Shown piece by piece: positions 41,863-51,439 of a DNA stretch of 64,000 nucleotides. The notes beneath the pieces are model-generated. The model ran no database searches. It had not been told where the DNA came from and was given only the letters and a program-made list of their open reading frames with translations. How positions within the stretch are numbered: position 1 is the first letter of the stretch; every line of letters begins with the position of its first letter. This stretch comes from Sphingomonas sp. AR_OL41 (GTDB lineage: Bacteria; Pseudomonadota; Alphaproteobacteria; Sphingomonadales; Sphingomonadaceae): contig NZ_JARYTI010000003.1 in the NCBI RefSeq assembly GCF_029911635.1, forward strand, positions 62,001 to 126,000. Reading direction: 5' to 3'. The position numbers were made by a program, and so were the translations under genes.

Positions 41863-42585
41863 TCAATATCCGGTCAGACGATGCCACAGCAGCCGGCCGA
41901 CGCGCCCAGGCGAGCCCGAGGGTATCGGCCGATCGAGCGGCACGGCCGTGTCGCGCAAAGCGAGGCGTGACAAGGCGCCGAGCGCACGCACCTCACGACC
42001 CCATCGATGGGGCGAGATACGGGCCAGAATAGCCCGCGCCTCGGCCAGCGCCGCTTCGGCGGCGGCGCGGTCGGCGAGGTGACGCGCGAGATCGGCGAGC
42101 GCCCAACCCGACCCAGCAAGCGCGAGCGGCGGATTGCCGCGCGCGCCGAGCACGGCTCCCGCGGCCCGGAACAGGTCGCCACCGCGCCGATCGCCGAACA
42201 GCGCACGGCCCTCTGCCTCTCTTGGCCCCGGGTCGAGCAGCGCTTCCCAGCCTTCCACCATGGTCGCCAGCGCGGCACCGGAAACGCCGCGCGGCAGAAC
42301 GTCGTCGAACAGCGCCTGCAAGATCGGCTCGGCGGGCGGCGGCGCGGTATCGAGGCGGGTGAGCGCGTCATGCCACCAGGTCAGCCGCATCTGGCTGATC
42401 AGCGGTTCGCGTCCGGTGCGCAAAATCTGGCCGAGCACCTCGTCGAGCGCGAAGAGTGCATCGATCGCCGGGCGCGCGCCGCCCGGTGCATAGCCAAGCG
42501 CAAGCGCGCGCTCCGCGCATTCCGCGCGGCGCGCCGCCTCTGCCGACGGCGGCGCGCCGGCGCTCGTTACCGCGTCATTAACCAT
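41863..42585 (-). CDS. Squalene/phytoene synthase-like protein of the NDUFAF6 type
   Basis: This 240-aa all-helical protein belongs to the trans-isoprenyl-diphosphate synthase superfamily. ALFALDEVLGQILRTGREPL and SQMRLTWWHDALTRLD match the 'R-L-x-W-W' helix of the NDUFAF6 subgroup. The DxxxD metal-binding pairs required for squalene or phytoene synthesis are not both visible, so catalysis on prenyl diphosphates is doubtful. Human NDUFAF6 assists respiratory complex I assembly; a similar role here is inference. The ATG at 42585 begins MVNDAVTSAG. It is divergent from the tad-like genes. Confidence 0.72.
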   Translation of the reverse strand: MVNDAVTSAGAPPSAEAARRAECAERALALGYAPGGARPAIDALFALDEVLGQILRTGREPLISQMRLTWWHDALTRLDTAPPPAEPILQALFDDVLPRGVSGAALATMVEGWEALLDPGPREAEGRALFGDRRGGDLFRAAGAVLGARGNPPLALAGSGWALADLARHLADRAAAEAALAEARAILARISPHRWGREVRALGALSRLALRDTAVPLDRPIPSGSPGRVGRLLWHRLTGY

Positions 42586-42664
42586 ATCGTTTGAAGCTCG
42601 CTTATCCAGTTTGCGACCATAGCACCGCGTTCGTGTGGAACTAAGATTGGGGCGGGGCCATAGA

Positions 42665-44527
42665 ATGTCGGGCACGAAGCCGAAAGTAATCACCGATCGG
42701 CGGGGCTTCATGAGCGCGCTGCGCGGCGACGTGCGGGGCAACACGCTGGCGATTCTGGCCATCTCGCTCGTCCCGCTCGCCGGCCTGACGGGATCGGCCG
42801 TCGACATGGGCCGGCTCTACGTCGTCAAGGTCCGCCTGCAACAGGCGTGCGACGCCGGCGCGCTCGCCGGGCGCAAGTTCATGACCGATGCGAGCACGTC
42901 GACACCGCTCGATTCGACCGCGACGACCCAGGCCAACAAATTCTTCGCCAACAACTTTACCGCCGGCTGGATGAACACCAGTGCGGTGACCTTCACGCCG
43001 GCAAAGACGTCCGACGTCCAGGTCAGCGGCACCGCCTCGGCAACGGTGCCGATGACGATCATGAAGATGTTCGGCAGCGCCTCGCAGACCATCACCGTGA
43101 CCTGCCAAGCACGCTACGACGTCGCCGACACCGACATCATGTTCGTGCTCGACACGACCGGTTCGATGGCCTGCACGACATCAGGGACCTGTGGCAGTGG
43201 CACCACCAGTTACACCCGTCCCGACGGCACCACCGGCTATTATGCCCAGGAAGCCTCGGGCTCGAAAATCTCCGGCCTGCGCTCGGCCGTGCTCAGCTTC
43301 TACGACACGATGACCGCTGCCTCGAGTACGTCCTCGCATATCCGCTACGGCTTCGTCACCTACACGTCGACGGTCAACGTCGGCTACCTCTTGCCGAGCA
43401 ACTATCTGGTAACGAGCTGGAATTATCAGACACGCAAGGTGGTCGGCGACACCAATGACGGCAATGCGACCGTGACGAGCACCACCTCGACATCACAGAC
43501 CACCTGCAATTCGCGGGCCGGGCGGACTCCGTCCAGCGGCTTCGGGACGGATGGCAGGGCCACCGTCGTCACCGTGTCATGGGTGTCCTCAAACGGCGGC
43601 AAGTGTACATCGACCTCGCAGCCGGTCCAGCCCACGTGGCGCTACGGTCAGTGGCCGCTCGATGTCAGCCAGTTCATCACCGGCGCGTCGGTGACCGACC
43701 CCAGCAAGATTACCGGCGCGACGTCGAAATGGCAGGGATGCATCGAGGAGCGTGACACGACGGCCTCTTCCAGCTTCAACGTCAACAGCTTGCCCTACGA
43801 CCTCGACCCGGATCTCGTGCCGACGAACGACGCCACGAAATGGCGGCCGATGTGGCAGGACGTGGTTTATTTCCGCAACGGCGTGACCAGCGGAACGGTC
43901 GATTATTCGGGCAGCAGCAATTCGCCCAATGGCGATGATCCCTCTGGCTATGGCAATTATTCGAACGTGGGCAATTCGTCATGGATGTCGTCGGGTTATG
44001 TCAGTTGCGGCAAGCCCGCTACGCGGCTCGCGACGATGACGCGGACCGACGTTTCCAACTATGTCAATGCGACCGACTTCAAGGCGCAGGGCGGCACGTA
44101 CCACGACACCGGCATGATCTGGGGAACGCGCCTCATCTCGCCGACCGGCATTTTCGCCTCGGATACGGCAGCCTGGGCCGGCCACAACCCGCCCAATCGC
44201 TATATCGTCTTCATGACCGACGGCGACATGGCGCCGAACACGTCGATCTACGGCATGTACGGCATGGAATATTATGACCGGCGCGTGACCGGCGGCGCCT
44301 ATTCCAGCGACACCGATTATCACAATGCCCGCTTCCTCGCCGAATGTGCCGCCGCCAAGGCGCGCAACATCAAGATCTTCGTCGTCGGCTTTGGCCAGAC
44401 CCTGACCAACGAGCTGACGACTTGCGCGTCGCCTGGTAGTTCCTATTATGCCAACAACAATACGGCACTGACAGCGGCCTTTCAGAGCATCGCGGGCAAG
44501 GTCGCGATGTTGCGGGTTTCGCAATGA
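42665..44527 (+). CDS. TadG-like pilus-assembly protein with von Willebrand A domain
   Basis: The 620 residues open with a TadE/TadG N-terminal helix preceded by basic residues (VRGNTLAILAISLVPLAGLT), which anchors the protein in the inner membrane. DMGRLYVVKVRLQQACDAGALAG follows it. A vWA domain begins at about residue 158 with DIMFVLDTTGSMA; Asp163, Thr165 and Ser167 form the metal-ion-dependent adhesion site. The middle is rich in Ser, Thr, Gly and Asn with several cysteines, and the domain ends near the C-terminus (KIFVVGFGQTL, SIAGKVAMLRVSQ). It is the first of three genes joined by ATGA overlaps. The secretion ATPase and other tad genes are absent here. Confidence 0.87.
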   Translation: MSGTKPKVITDRRGFMSALRGDVRGNTLAILAISLVPLAGLTGSAVDMGRLYVVKVRLQQACDAGALAGRKFMTDASTSTPLDSTATTQANKFFANNFTAGWMNTSAVTFTPAKTSDVQVSGTASATVPMTIMKMFGSASQTITVTCQARYDVADTDIMFVLDTTGSMACTTSGTCGSGTTSYTRPDGTTGYYAQEASGSKISGLRSAVLSFYDTMTAASSTSSHIRYGFVTYTSTVNVGYLLPSNYLVTSWNYQTRKVVGDTNDGNATVTSTTSTSQTTCNSRAGRTPSSGFGTDGRATVVTVSWVSSNGGKCTSTSQPVQPTWRYGQWPLDVSQFITGASVTDPSKITGATSKWQGCIEERDTTASSSFNVNSLPYDLDPDLVPTNDATKWRPMWQDVVYFRNGVTSGTVDYSGSSNSPNGDDPSGYGNYSNVGNSSWMSSGYVSCGKPATRLATMTRTDVSNYVNATDFKAQGGTYHDTGMIWGTRLISPTGIFASDTAAWAGHNPPNRYIVFMTDGDMAPNTSIYGMYGMEYYDRRVTGGAYSSDTDYHNARFLAECAAAKARNIKIFVVGFGQTLTNELTTCASPGSSYYANNNTALTAAFQSIAGKVAMLRVSQ

Positions 44528-45120
44528 GATTGCCCGAGCGCCTGCCCCGCAAGCTTGCAACCGATCGCCGCGGTGCGACGATCGTCGAGTTCGCGCTCAT
44601 CACCCCGGCGATGATGTTGCTCATCATGGGCCTCGGCGACCTGCTGTATCAGGAGTACACCCAGGCGGTGCTCAACGGCGCCGTGCAAAAGGCCGCACGC
44701 GATTCGGGTATCGAGGGCGGCGCGGCGCAAACCTCGACGATCGACGGCAAGGTCATCGCCATGGTGCAGACGGTCGCCAAGAATGCCACCTTCGTCTCGT
44801 CGCGCAAGAACTACGACACGTTCACCGCCGTGGCACCCGAACCGTTCACCGATACGAATGGCAACGGCATCCGCAATGCCGGTGAATGCTACACCGACAT
44901 GAACGGCAACGGCCAATGGGATTCCGATCCCGGAGTCAGCGGCCAAGGCGGCGCGAACGACATCACCTTGTACACGATGACGGTCACCTATCCGCGGATA
45001 TTCCCTGTTGCCGGCCTGTTCGGCTGGTCGTCGACGCACACGATCAGCGCGCAGACCCTGCTCAAGAACCAGCCCTACGCGGCCCAGACCGTGACAACGC
45101 CAGCGACGATATGCACATGA
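44524..45120 (+). CDS. TadE-like pseudopilin-type protein with calcium-loop-like motif
   Basis: This 198-aa protein has a basic N-terminus and the TadE segment DRRGATIVEFALITPAMMLL, with the glutamate five residues into the helix as in processed pseudopilins. The exported part contains DTNGNGIRNAGE and DMNGNGQWDSDPG, paired D-x-N-G-N-G loops resembling calcium-binding or dockerin-like turns. The ATG overlaps the vWA gene stop by four bases and the next gene overlaps its own stop by four, so all three are translationally coupled. Confidence 0.88.
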   Translation: MRLPERLPRKLATDRRGATIVEFALITPAMMLLIMGLGDLLYQEYTQAVLNGAVQKAARDSGIEGGAAQTSTIDGKVIAMVQTVAKNATFVSSRKNYDTFTAVAPEPFTDTNGNGIRNAGECYTDMNGNGQWDSDPGVSGQGGANDITLYTMTVTYPRIFPVAGLFGWSSTHTISAQTLLKNQPYAAQTVTTPATICT

Positions 45121-45842
45121 CCGTGACCACCAACCGCCTCGCCAGCGCACCATCGCGACTGCGCGCCGGCCTTCGCCGGCTCCGTCGCGACCAGAGCGGC
45201 CTCGCCCTGCTAGAATTTGCCTTCGGCATGCCGCTCGTGCTGGGGATCGGCCTGTACGGCGTCGAGACGGCGAACCTCGCGCTGCTCAACATGAAGGTCA
45301 GCCAGATCACCCTCAACCTCGCCGACAACGCCTCGCGCGTCGGCGCGTCCAGTTCGCTCGCCACCCAGCAGTTGCGCGAAGTGGACATGAACGACGTGTT
45401 GCAGGCGGCGCGCTATCAAGGGGCCAGCATCAAGCTGACGACCAACGGCCGCATCATCGTATCGAGCCTCGAGAACCAGTCCGGCACGCAATATATCCAC
45501 TGGCAGCGTTGCATCGGGCTCAAGAGCGGTACCGGCTACGATTCGAGCTATGGCACGACCACCACCACGGCCGGCACCAATACCACGTCGGGCAATGCCG
45601 GCACCCTGGCGCCGAACGGCATGGGCGACACCGGTGCGATGGTGACCGCGCCATCGGGCTCGGGCGTGATGTTCGTCGAGATCAATTATGCCTATCGCCC
45701 GTTGACCGGCACCTGGCTGATGCCGGCCGGGCGTATCCACTATGTCGCCTCGTTCATCGTCCGCGACGTTCGCGACTTCACGCAAATCTACAATCCGTCG
45801 CCAACCGCCACGCGCTCGACCTGCAACCTCTATACGAGCTGA
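45117..45842 (+). CDS. TadE-like pseudopilin-type protein
   Basis: This 241-aa protein is the third member of the locus. After a basic leader comes RDQSGLALLEFAFGMPLVLG, the TadE helix with a conserved glutamate. The exported region then runs VSQITLNLADNASRVGAS and a Thr/Gly/Asn-rich stretch, and closes with IVRDVRDFTQIYNPSPTATRS. There are two cysteines (WQRCIGL and RSTCNLYTS). The family sits in the inner membrane with its bulk in the periplasm and helps build or tune Flp/Tad pili. The stop faces pdhB thirteen bases away. Confidence 0.87.
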   Translation: MTVTTNRLASAPSRLRAGLRRLRRDQSGLALLEFAFGMPLVLGIGLYGVETANLALLNMKVSQITLNLADNASRVGASSSLATQQLREVDMNDVLQAARYQGASIKLTTNGRIIVSSLENQSGTQYIHWQRCIGLKSGTGYDSSYGTTTTTAGTNTTSGNAGTLAPNGMGDTGAMVTAPSGSGVMFVEINYAYRPLTGTWLMPAGRIHYVASFIVRDVRDFTQIYNPSPTATRSTCNLYTS

Positions 45843-45855
45843 GCGCGCGGCCGGC

Positions 45856-47229
45856 TCAGCTGCGGAAGGTCACCTTTTTCACGGTCGCGACGATCTTGTC
45901 GGCCGAGATGAGCGCGAGCTTTTCGAGATTGGCGGCATAGGGCAGCGGCACGTCCTCGTTGGCAACGCGCAGCACCGGCGCGTCGAGATCGTCGAAGCCT
46001 TCCTCCATCACGAAGGCGGCGACTTCGGAAGCGATCGAGCAGGTCGGCCAGCCTTCCTCGACGACGACGAGGCGGTGCGTCTTGGCGAGCGATGCCAGCA
46101 CCGTGGTCTTGTCGAGCGGCCGCAGCGTGCGCAGATCGATCACCTCGGCGTCGATGCCCTCGGCAGCAAGCGTTTCGGCGGCCTCGAGCGCCAGCCCGAC
46201 GCCGATCGAATAGCTGACCAGCGTGACGTCGGCGCCTTCTCGCATGATCCGCGCCTTGCCGATCGGCAGGACATAATCGTCGAGCTGAGGCACCTCGAAG
46301 CTGCGCCCGTAGAGCAGCTCATTTTCGAGGAACACAACCGGATCCTCGCTGCGGATTGCGGCCTTGAGCAGGCCCTTGGCATCGGCCGAATCATAGGGCG
46401 CTATGACGATCAGGCCGGGGACGGCGGCGTACCATGGCGCATAGTTCTGCGAATGCTGCGCGCCGACCCGGCTCGCCGCGCCATTGGGGCCGCGGAACAC
46501 GATCGGGCAGCGCATCTGGCCGCCCGACATGTAATTGGTCTTGGCGGCCGAATTGATGATGTGGTCGATTGCCTGCATCGCGAAGTTGAAGGTCATGAAC
46601 TCGACGACCGGGCGCAACCCGCCCATCGCCGCGCCCGCGCCGACACCGGCAAAGCCATGTTCGGTGATCGGCGTGTCGATCACGCGCTTGTCGCCGAACT
46701 CGTCGAGCAGGCCCTGGGTGACCTTGTAGGCGCCCTGATATTGCGCGACTTCCTCACCCATCACGAAGACGCGACCGTCGCGGCGCATCTCCTCGGCCAT
46801 CGCATCACGCAGTGCCTCGCGCACGGTCGTCTTGATCATGGCGGTGCCGGCAGGGGCCGTGGGATCGACAACGGCGCCGCGCGCGGCGGGCGCGGCCGGC
46901 GCAGCGGCGGCAGGCTTGGCCTCCGCAGGAACAGGCGCAGGTGCCGGGACCGGCGCGGCCTTCGCGGCCGGTGCGGTAGTGTCCTCACCCTCGCCCGCCA
47001 GCGTCGCGATGACAGTGCCGACCTTCACATTGTCGGTGCCTTCGGCAACGAGGATCGCGGTGATCGTGCCCTCATCGACCGCCTCGAACTCCATCGTCGC
47101 CTTGTCGGTCTCGATCTCGGCCATGATGTCGCCGGACTTGACGGTATCGCCAGCCTTGACGAGCCACTTGGCGAGCGTGCCCTCTTCCATCGTCGGCGAC
47201 AGCGCCGGCATCTTGATCTCGATCGCCAT
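45856..47229 (-). CDS. pdhB: Pyruvate dehydrogenase E1 component beta subunit with N-terminal lipoyl domain
   Basis: The 457 residues combine a lipoyl domain (residues ~1-78, lipoylated Lys43 in [11 protein letters not shown]), an Ala/Pro linker (~80-125) and the E1 beta transketolase-like domain with [18 protein letters not shown] and [18 protein letters not shown]. With PdhA it decarboxylates pyruvate and passes acetyl groups to E2. Lipoyl-bearing E1 beta is a known alphaproteobacterial arrangement. The ATG overlaps the pdhA stop by one base (TGATG). E2 and E3 genes are not in the window. Confidence 0.97.
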   Translation of the reverse strand: MAIEIKMPALSPTMEEGTLAKWLVKAGDTVKSGDIMAEIETDKATMEFEAVDEGTITAILVAEGTDNVKVGTVIATLAGEGEDTTAPAAKAAPVPAPAPVPAEAKPAAAAPAAPAARGAVVDPTAPAGTAMIKTTVREALRDAMAEEMRRDGRVFVMGEEVAQYQGAYKVTQGLLDEFGDKRVIDTPITEHGFAGVGAGAAMGGLRPVVEFMTFNFAMQAIDHIINSAAKTNYMSGGQMRCPIVFRGPNGAASRVGAQHSQNYAPWYAAVPGLIVIAPYDSADAKGLLKAAIRSEDPVVFLENELLYGRSFEVPQLDDYVLPIGKARIMREGADVTLVSYSIGVGLALEAAETLAAEGIDAEVIDLRTLRPLDKTTVLASLAKTHRLVVVEEGWPTCSIASEVAAFVMEEGFDDLDAPVLRVANEDVPLPYAANLEKLALISADKIVATVKKVTFRS

Positions 47230-48275
47230 CAGTACGACTCCACCAGCACGTTGGTGTAGAGTTCACCGGGCTCCGGCTCGGGCGTGCTTTCGGCGAAATC
47301 GGCGGCTTCGTTCACGAGTTTCCTGATCTCCTGTTCGATCGTCTTGAGTTCGTCGTCCTTGACGCCCTCGGCCTCGAGCAGCTTCTTGCAATGCTCGATC
47401 GGGTCGGACTTGTCGCGCACCGCCTGGACCTCATCACGGCTGCGATATTTGGCCGGGTCGGACATAGAGTGACCGCGATAACGATAGGTCTTCATCTCGA
47501 GGATGATCGGCCCCTTGCCGGCGCGCACCCAGGCAAGTGCCTCTTCGGCGGCGCCGCGCGCGGCGAGCACGTCCATGCCGTCGATCTGGATGCCGGGGAT
47601 GCGGAAACTCTCGCCGCGCCGGTAGAGCTGGTCTTCGGCCGACGAGCGGTTGACGCTCGTGCCCATCGCATATTGGTTGTTCTCAATGACGTAGACGACC
47701 GGCAGCTTCCACAGCTCGGCCATGTTGAAGCTCTCATAGACCTGGCCTTGATTCGACGCCCCGTCGCCGAAATAGGCGAGGCACACCCCGCCATCGCCGG
47801 AATATTTGTGGGCAAAGCCGAGGCCGGTGCCGAGCGAGACCTGCGCGCCGACGATGCCGTGGCCGCCGTAGAATTTGTGATCGACGCTGAACATGTGCAT
47901 CGAGCCGCCCTTGCCGCGCGAAATGCCCGCGGCGCGACCCGTCAGTTCGGCCATCACGTCCTTGGGCGGGATGCCGCACAACAACATGTGACCATGGTCG
48001 CGATAGCCGGTGATCACGCTGTCCTTCTCGGACAGGGCCGACTGCAAGCCGACCGCGACGGCTTCCTGGCCAATATAAAGATGGCAGAAGCCGCCGATGA
48101 GCCCCAGCCCGTATAATTGCCCGGCCTTCTCCTCGAAGCGCCGGATCAGCAGCATTTGCCGATAGAATTCGAGTAGCTCGGCCTTCGACGCCTGGTAGAG
48201 CGTCGGCTCGGCCGGGCGCTCACGGTTAGGCGTCGCCGGCACGGCAGAGCGGGGTTTGGCAGGGGCTTTGGCCAA
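47229..48275 (-). CDS. pdhA: Pyruvate dehydrogenase E1 component alpha subunit
   Basis: This 348-aa TPP-binding subunit pairs with PdhB. The thiamine diphosphate motif is [19 protein letters not shown] ending in [10 protein letters not shown]. The regulatory-serine-type loop [16 protein letters not shown] and [20 protein letters not shown] are also family typical. A short Lys/Pro/Ala-rich N-terminal tail (~1-25) precedes the fold. A promoter candidate lies 36 bases upstream (48311-48340). Confidence 0.97.
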   Translation of the reverse strand: MAKAPAKPRSAVPATPNRERPAEPTLYQASKAELLEFYRQMLLIRRFEEKAGQLYGLGLIGGFCHLYIGQEAVAVGLQSALSEKDSVITGYRDHGHMLLCGIPPKDVMAELTGRAAGISRGKGGSMHMFSVDHKFYGGHGIVGAQVSLGTGLGFAHKYSGDGGVCLAYFGDGASNQGQVYESFNMAELWKLPVVYVIENNQYAMGTSVNRSSAEDQLYRRGESFRIPGIQIDGMDVLAARGAAEEALAWVRAGKGPIILEMKTYRYRGHSMSDPAKYRSRDEVQAVRDKSDPIEHCKKLLEAEGVKDDELKTIEQEIRKLVNEAADFAESTPEPEPGELYTNVLVESY

Positions 48276-48310
48276 GGGGAAAACCTCGTTTCCGTAGGGG
48301 AGGAAGCGCG

Positions 48311-48340
48311 CCTATAGGCCTGATCCTTGCCCGGTTTCAA
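48311..48340 (-). promoter_or_regulatory. Candidate sigma-70-type promoter of pdhA-pdhB
   Basis: Read on the minus strand: TTGAAA (48340-48335), 18 bases, TATAGG (48316-48311), ending 36 bases before the pdhA start. The TATAGG -10 also occurs upstream of purF, supporting a shared housekeeping promoter style. Confidence 0.5.
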
Positions 48341-48462
48341 TCTTGCAGCGCGGCAGCACGCATGTCGCGTCGCGGTATGCCCGCGCCCGACAAGGCCAGG
48401 CTTTGTCCGCGCAAAGCAAAGGTCATTGCCCGTCGCGCCGCCAGCCGCCTAAAGCAAGGCGG

Positions 48463-49734
48463 ATGTTCCCCGCCACACACCCGTTCCGCATCGCCAATTT
48501 CCGCGCCTATTGGGCGGCGCGCTTCGCCATGACGATCGCGCAGAACGGCATGATCATCGTGATCGGCTGGCAGGTCTATACCATCGCACGCCAGACGATG
48601 ATCCCCGCCGCTGCCGCCGCGCAGCTTGGTCTAATCGGCCTGATGCAGTTCGTGCCGCTGTTCGTCACCACGCCGCTGACGGGATGGGTCGCCGACCGGT
48701 TCGATCGCCGCATGATCGCACGCGCCACCGTCGCGCTGCAGCTCGCCTGCGCATTGATACTCGCGCTGGCGACATATCAGGGCTGGATCGCGCTGCCGGT
48801 GCTGTTCGGCGTCGCGATCCTGCTCGGCTTGGCGCGCGCCTTTGCCGGCCCGGCCTTTTCCGCGCTCGCGCCCAATCTCGTTCCGCGCGAGGTGCTGCCG
48901 ACGGCGATCGCGCTGAGTTCGATCTCGTGGCAGGTCGGCACGATCATCGGCCCGGCCGTGGGCGGCTTCGCCTATGCGCATGCGCCCTCGGGTGCCTATT
49001 GGCTGGCGGTCGGCCTGTTCGGGACGGCACTGTTCTGCATGATGCTGATCGGCAAGGTCGCCCAGCCGCCGCGCTCGAGCGCCCATCCGGTGCGGCAGAT
49101 CATCGATGGCCTGGCCTATGTCTGGCAGAACAAACTCGTCTTCGGCACGATCACGCTCGACCTGTTCGCGGTCTTCCTCGCCGGCACCAGCGCGCTGCTG
49201 CCGATCTACGCGCATGACATCTTCAAGGTCGGACCCCAGGGGCTGAGCCTGCTCGCAGCGGCACCCGCTGTCGGTGCGTCGGTGGTCGCGCTGTTCTTTT
49301 CGGTGCGGCCGCTGAAGACCAATGTAGGCCCCAAGATGCTCGGTGCGGTGATGATCTACGGCACGGCGACGATCATTTTCGGCATAGCCCATTTGATCGT
49401 CCCGAGCATTGCGTTCGAGGTCGCCATCGCGGCGCTGGCCGCAGCCGGCGGCGCGGACATGTTCTCGGTCTATATCCGCCAGTCGCTGATCCAGCTCCAC
49501 ACGCCCGACGACAAGCGTGGCCGTGTCGGCGCCGTCTCGCAACTGACCATTTCTGCCTCCAATGAGCTGGGCGAGGCCGAATCGGGTTTCCTCGCCGCGG
49601 CCTTCGGGCCGATCGGGGCGGTGCTGATCGGCGGCGGCGGGGCGATTGTCGTGACGATCCTGTGGACCTATCTCTTTCCCGGTATCCGGGCCGCCCGGAC
49701 TTTCGACCCCCCTCAAGCGGAGACCGCGTCATGA
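48463..49734 (+). CDS. MFS exporter (EntS-like)
   Basis: This 423-aa transporter has about 12 hydrophobic helices. [20 protein letters not shown] at the N-terminus, the [19 protein letters not shown] loop (motif A between helices 2 and 3) and a late [20 protein letters not shown] block place it in the MFS_3/EntS-like exporter group. The substrate is unknown. Its last four bases overlap the start of cysK, an unusual partner; coupling raises the possibility that it exports a cysteine-related or thiol compound, but this is speculative. Confidence 0.9.
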   Translation: MFPATHPFRIANFRAYWAARFAMTIAQNGMIIVIGWQVYTIARQTMIPAAAAAQLGLIGLMQFVPLFVTTPLTGWVADRFDRRMIARATVALQLACALILALATYQGWIALPVLFGVAILLGLARAFAGPAFSALAPNLVPREVLPTAIALSSISWQVGTIIGPAVGGFAYAHAPSGAYWLAVGLFGTALFCMMLIGKVAQPPRSSAHPVRQIIDGLAYVWQNKLVFGTITLDLFAVFLAGTSALLPIYAHDIFKVGPQGLSLLAAAPAVGASVVALFFSVRPLKTNVGPKMLGAVMIYGTATIIFGIAHLIVPSIAFEVAIAALAAAGGADMFSVYIRQSLIQLHTPDDKRGRVGAVSQLTISASNELGEAESGFLAAAFGPIGAVLIGGGGAIVVTILWTYLFPGIRAARTFDPPQAETAS

Positions 49735-50651
49735 AGGCCAACACCATCCTCGAGACGATCGGCAACACCCCCCATATCCGGGTTGCGCGACTGTTTCCCG
49801 ACGCCGAAGTGTGGATCAAGTCCGAGCGCGCCAATCCCGGCGGGTCGATCAAGGACCGCATCGCGCTGGCGATGATCGAGGCGGCCGAGCGCGACGGCCA
49901 TCTCAAGCCGGGCGGCACGATCATCGAGCCGACCAGCGGCAATACCGGCGTCGGCCTGGCGATGGTCGCGGCGGTCAAGGGCTACAAGCTGGTGCTGGTC
50001 ATGCCCGAGAGCATGTCGATCGAGCGTCGCCGCCTGATGCTGGCCTATGGCGCGAGCTTCGACCTGACGCCGCGCGAAAAGGGCATGAAGGGCGCGATCG
50101 AGCGCGCGCTCCAGTTGGTCGACGAGACGCCTGGCGCGTGGATGCCCCAGCAGTTCGAGAACCCGGCCAATATCGAGGTGCATCAGCGGACGACGGCACA
50201 GGAGATCCTCAACGACTTCGCCGAAACGCCGATCGACGTGATCATTACCGGCGTCGGCACCGGCGGACACATTACCGGCGTCGCCGAGGTGCTCAAAAAG
50301 GCGTGGCCGGGGCTCAAGGTCTATGCGGTCGAGCCCGAAGCGTCGCCGGTCATTTCGGGCGGCCAGCCCGGTCCTCACCCGATCCAGGGCATCGGCGCGG
50401 GCTTCGTCCCCGCCAACCTCCACACCCAGGCGATCGACGGCGCGATCAAGGTCGATGCCGGCAACGCCAAGGAAATGGCACGCCGCGCCGCCCGCGAGGA
50501 AGGAATGCTCGTCGGGATAAGCTCGGGCGCGACGCTTGCCGCTATCGCGCAGAAATTGCCCGAGCTGCCAGCCGGGTCGCGCGTGCTCGGGTTCAACTAC
50601 GACACCGGCGAGCGTTATCTTTCGGTGCCGGACTTCCTGCCCGAAAGCTGA
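49731..50651 (+). CDS. cysK: Cysteine synthase (O-acetylserine sulfhydrylase)
   Basis: This PLP enzyme combines O-acetylserine with sulfide to make cysteine, using the sulfide produced by the cys operon 12 kb away. The 306 residues include the PLP-binding Lys41 in NPGGSIKDR, the substrate loop PTSGNTGVG, the phosphate-binding [10 protein letters not shown], and [10 protein letters not shown] near the C-terminus. The ATG at 49731 overlaps the MFS gene stop (ATGA). Confidence 0.96.
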   Translation: MKANTILETIGNTPHIRVARLFPDAEVWIKSERANPGGSIKDRIALAMIEAAERDGHLKPGGTIIEPTSGNTGVGLAMVAAVKGYKLVLVMPESMSIERRRLMLAYGASFDLTPREKGMKGAIERALQLVDETPGAWMPQQFENPANIEVHQRTTAQEILNDFAETPIDVIITGVGTGGHITGVAEVLKKAWPGLKVYAVEPEASPVISGGQPGPHPIQGIGAGFVPANLHTQAIDGAIKVDAGNAKEMARRAAREEGMLVGISSGATLAAIAQKLPELPAGSRVLGFNYDTGERYLSVPDFLPES

Positions 50652-50719
50652 CCTCGCACCGCCGCGCGAACTGCGATATCATGCTCCTGGCACGCGGGGG
50701 CGTGGTGCGGGGGTGAACG

Positions 50720-51025
50720 ATGCGGAAATGGATGATTTTTGGCTGCGTGGCGTTGGCGCTGTTTCAGCTGTGGCCGGTCGTGTTCGGGCACAAGCCCAAT
50801 GCCGAGGTGGCGGCATCGATGTCTGCGCCGCGGCTCGTGCCGGCGGTCGCCGTGATGAGCAAGGCGCCGGTGCCGGCGGTCAGCCGGCAGATGGGACCAC
50901 CGCAAAGTTGCTATGCGCATTATCGCGCCGCCTATACGGGCTGCGCCACGGGTGATCGTGCGTGCCATCTGCGCGCCGCCGATGCGTGGGATTTGTGCGA
51001 AGCTACAGGCACTTGGGGTAAGTAA
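50720..51025 (+). CDS. Small exported protein with a four-cysteine C-terminal motif
   Basis: This 101-aa protein has an N-terminal hydrophobic helix (MIFGCVALALFQLWPVVFG, signal or anchor), an Ala/Val/Pro linker of about 35 residues, and a compact end: CYAHYRAAYTGC, CATGDRACHLRAADAWDLC. The spacing Cys-x10-Cys-x6-Cys-x11-Cys would suit two disulfides in the periplasm. The family was not recognised. It follows cysK after 68 bases with a GGGGG-type ribosome binding site. Confidence 0.72.
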   Translation: MRKWMIFGCVALALFQLWPVVFGHKPNAEVAASMSAPRLVPAVAVMSKAPVPAVSRQMGPPQSCYAHYRAAYTGCATGDRACHLRAADAWDLCEATGTWGK

Positions 51026-51439
51026 CTCACGCTTGGCTCGAATTGTGCCTTGGCACTATTGACGAAAGTGCACGGCGCGAGGCCGGCCCGGAATTGCGAA
51101 TTTGAGACGGAGGCGCCGCGCCGCGCGGCGCGATCCGCTGCCGACCGGATCAGCATGACCGCGCTGTTCAGATCACCGACTCTCGGCGCCATTACCGCGC
51201 GCGCAGCCGCCGAATTGCGCACCTTTCCGAAACCGTGCCCGCGACCGGCGCTCCACCGCGACTCGGGACACGGATGGCCCGGTCGGGCACGCTACGGGCG
51301 CGCCCGTAGCGCGAACGCGCGTCCAACTTCGAGACTCGGCGCAGCGGGTTCGCATTCATCTTGAGATCGGATAGAGAGCGCCATTCGATCGCCAGGAGCC
51401 TCGTTTGACCCCCTGCCCGCGCCGCGCGTTCGGCACCTG
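51026..51439. other. Intergenic stretch upstream of the SleB-like hydrolase
   Basis: About 414 bases without a supportable gene; the open frames in it are Arg/Ala/Gly-rich shadows with no ribosome binding sites. It contains a perfect 20-base palindrome at 51291-51310 and other GC-rich repeats such as GGCGCCGCGCCGCGCGGCGC-like runs near 51110-51131. The promoter of the hydrolase gene must lie at its right end. Confidence 0.5.
51291..51310. repeat. Perfect 20-bp palindrome
   Basis: GCTACGGGCGCGCCCGTAGC equals its own reverse complement. It lies about 270 bases after the four-cysteine protein gene and 130 bases before the hydrolase gene. There is no T run, so it is more likely a protein-binding site or cruciform-forming relic than a terminator. 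Confidence 0.6.

Noticed and set aside
41863..42585. Carotenoid or hopanoid biosynthesis gene
   Set aside because: No neighbouring crt or hpn genes and no clear DxxxD catalytic pairs; the NDUFAF6-like reading fits better.
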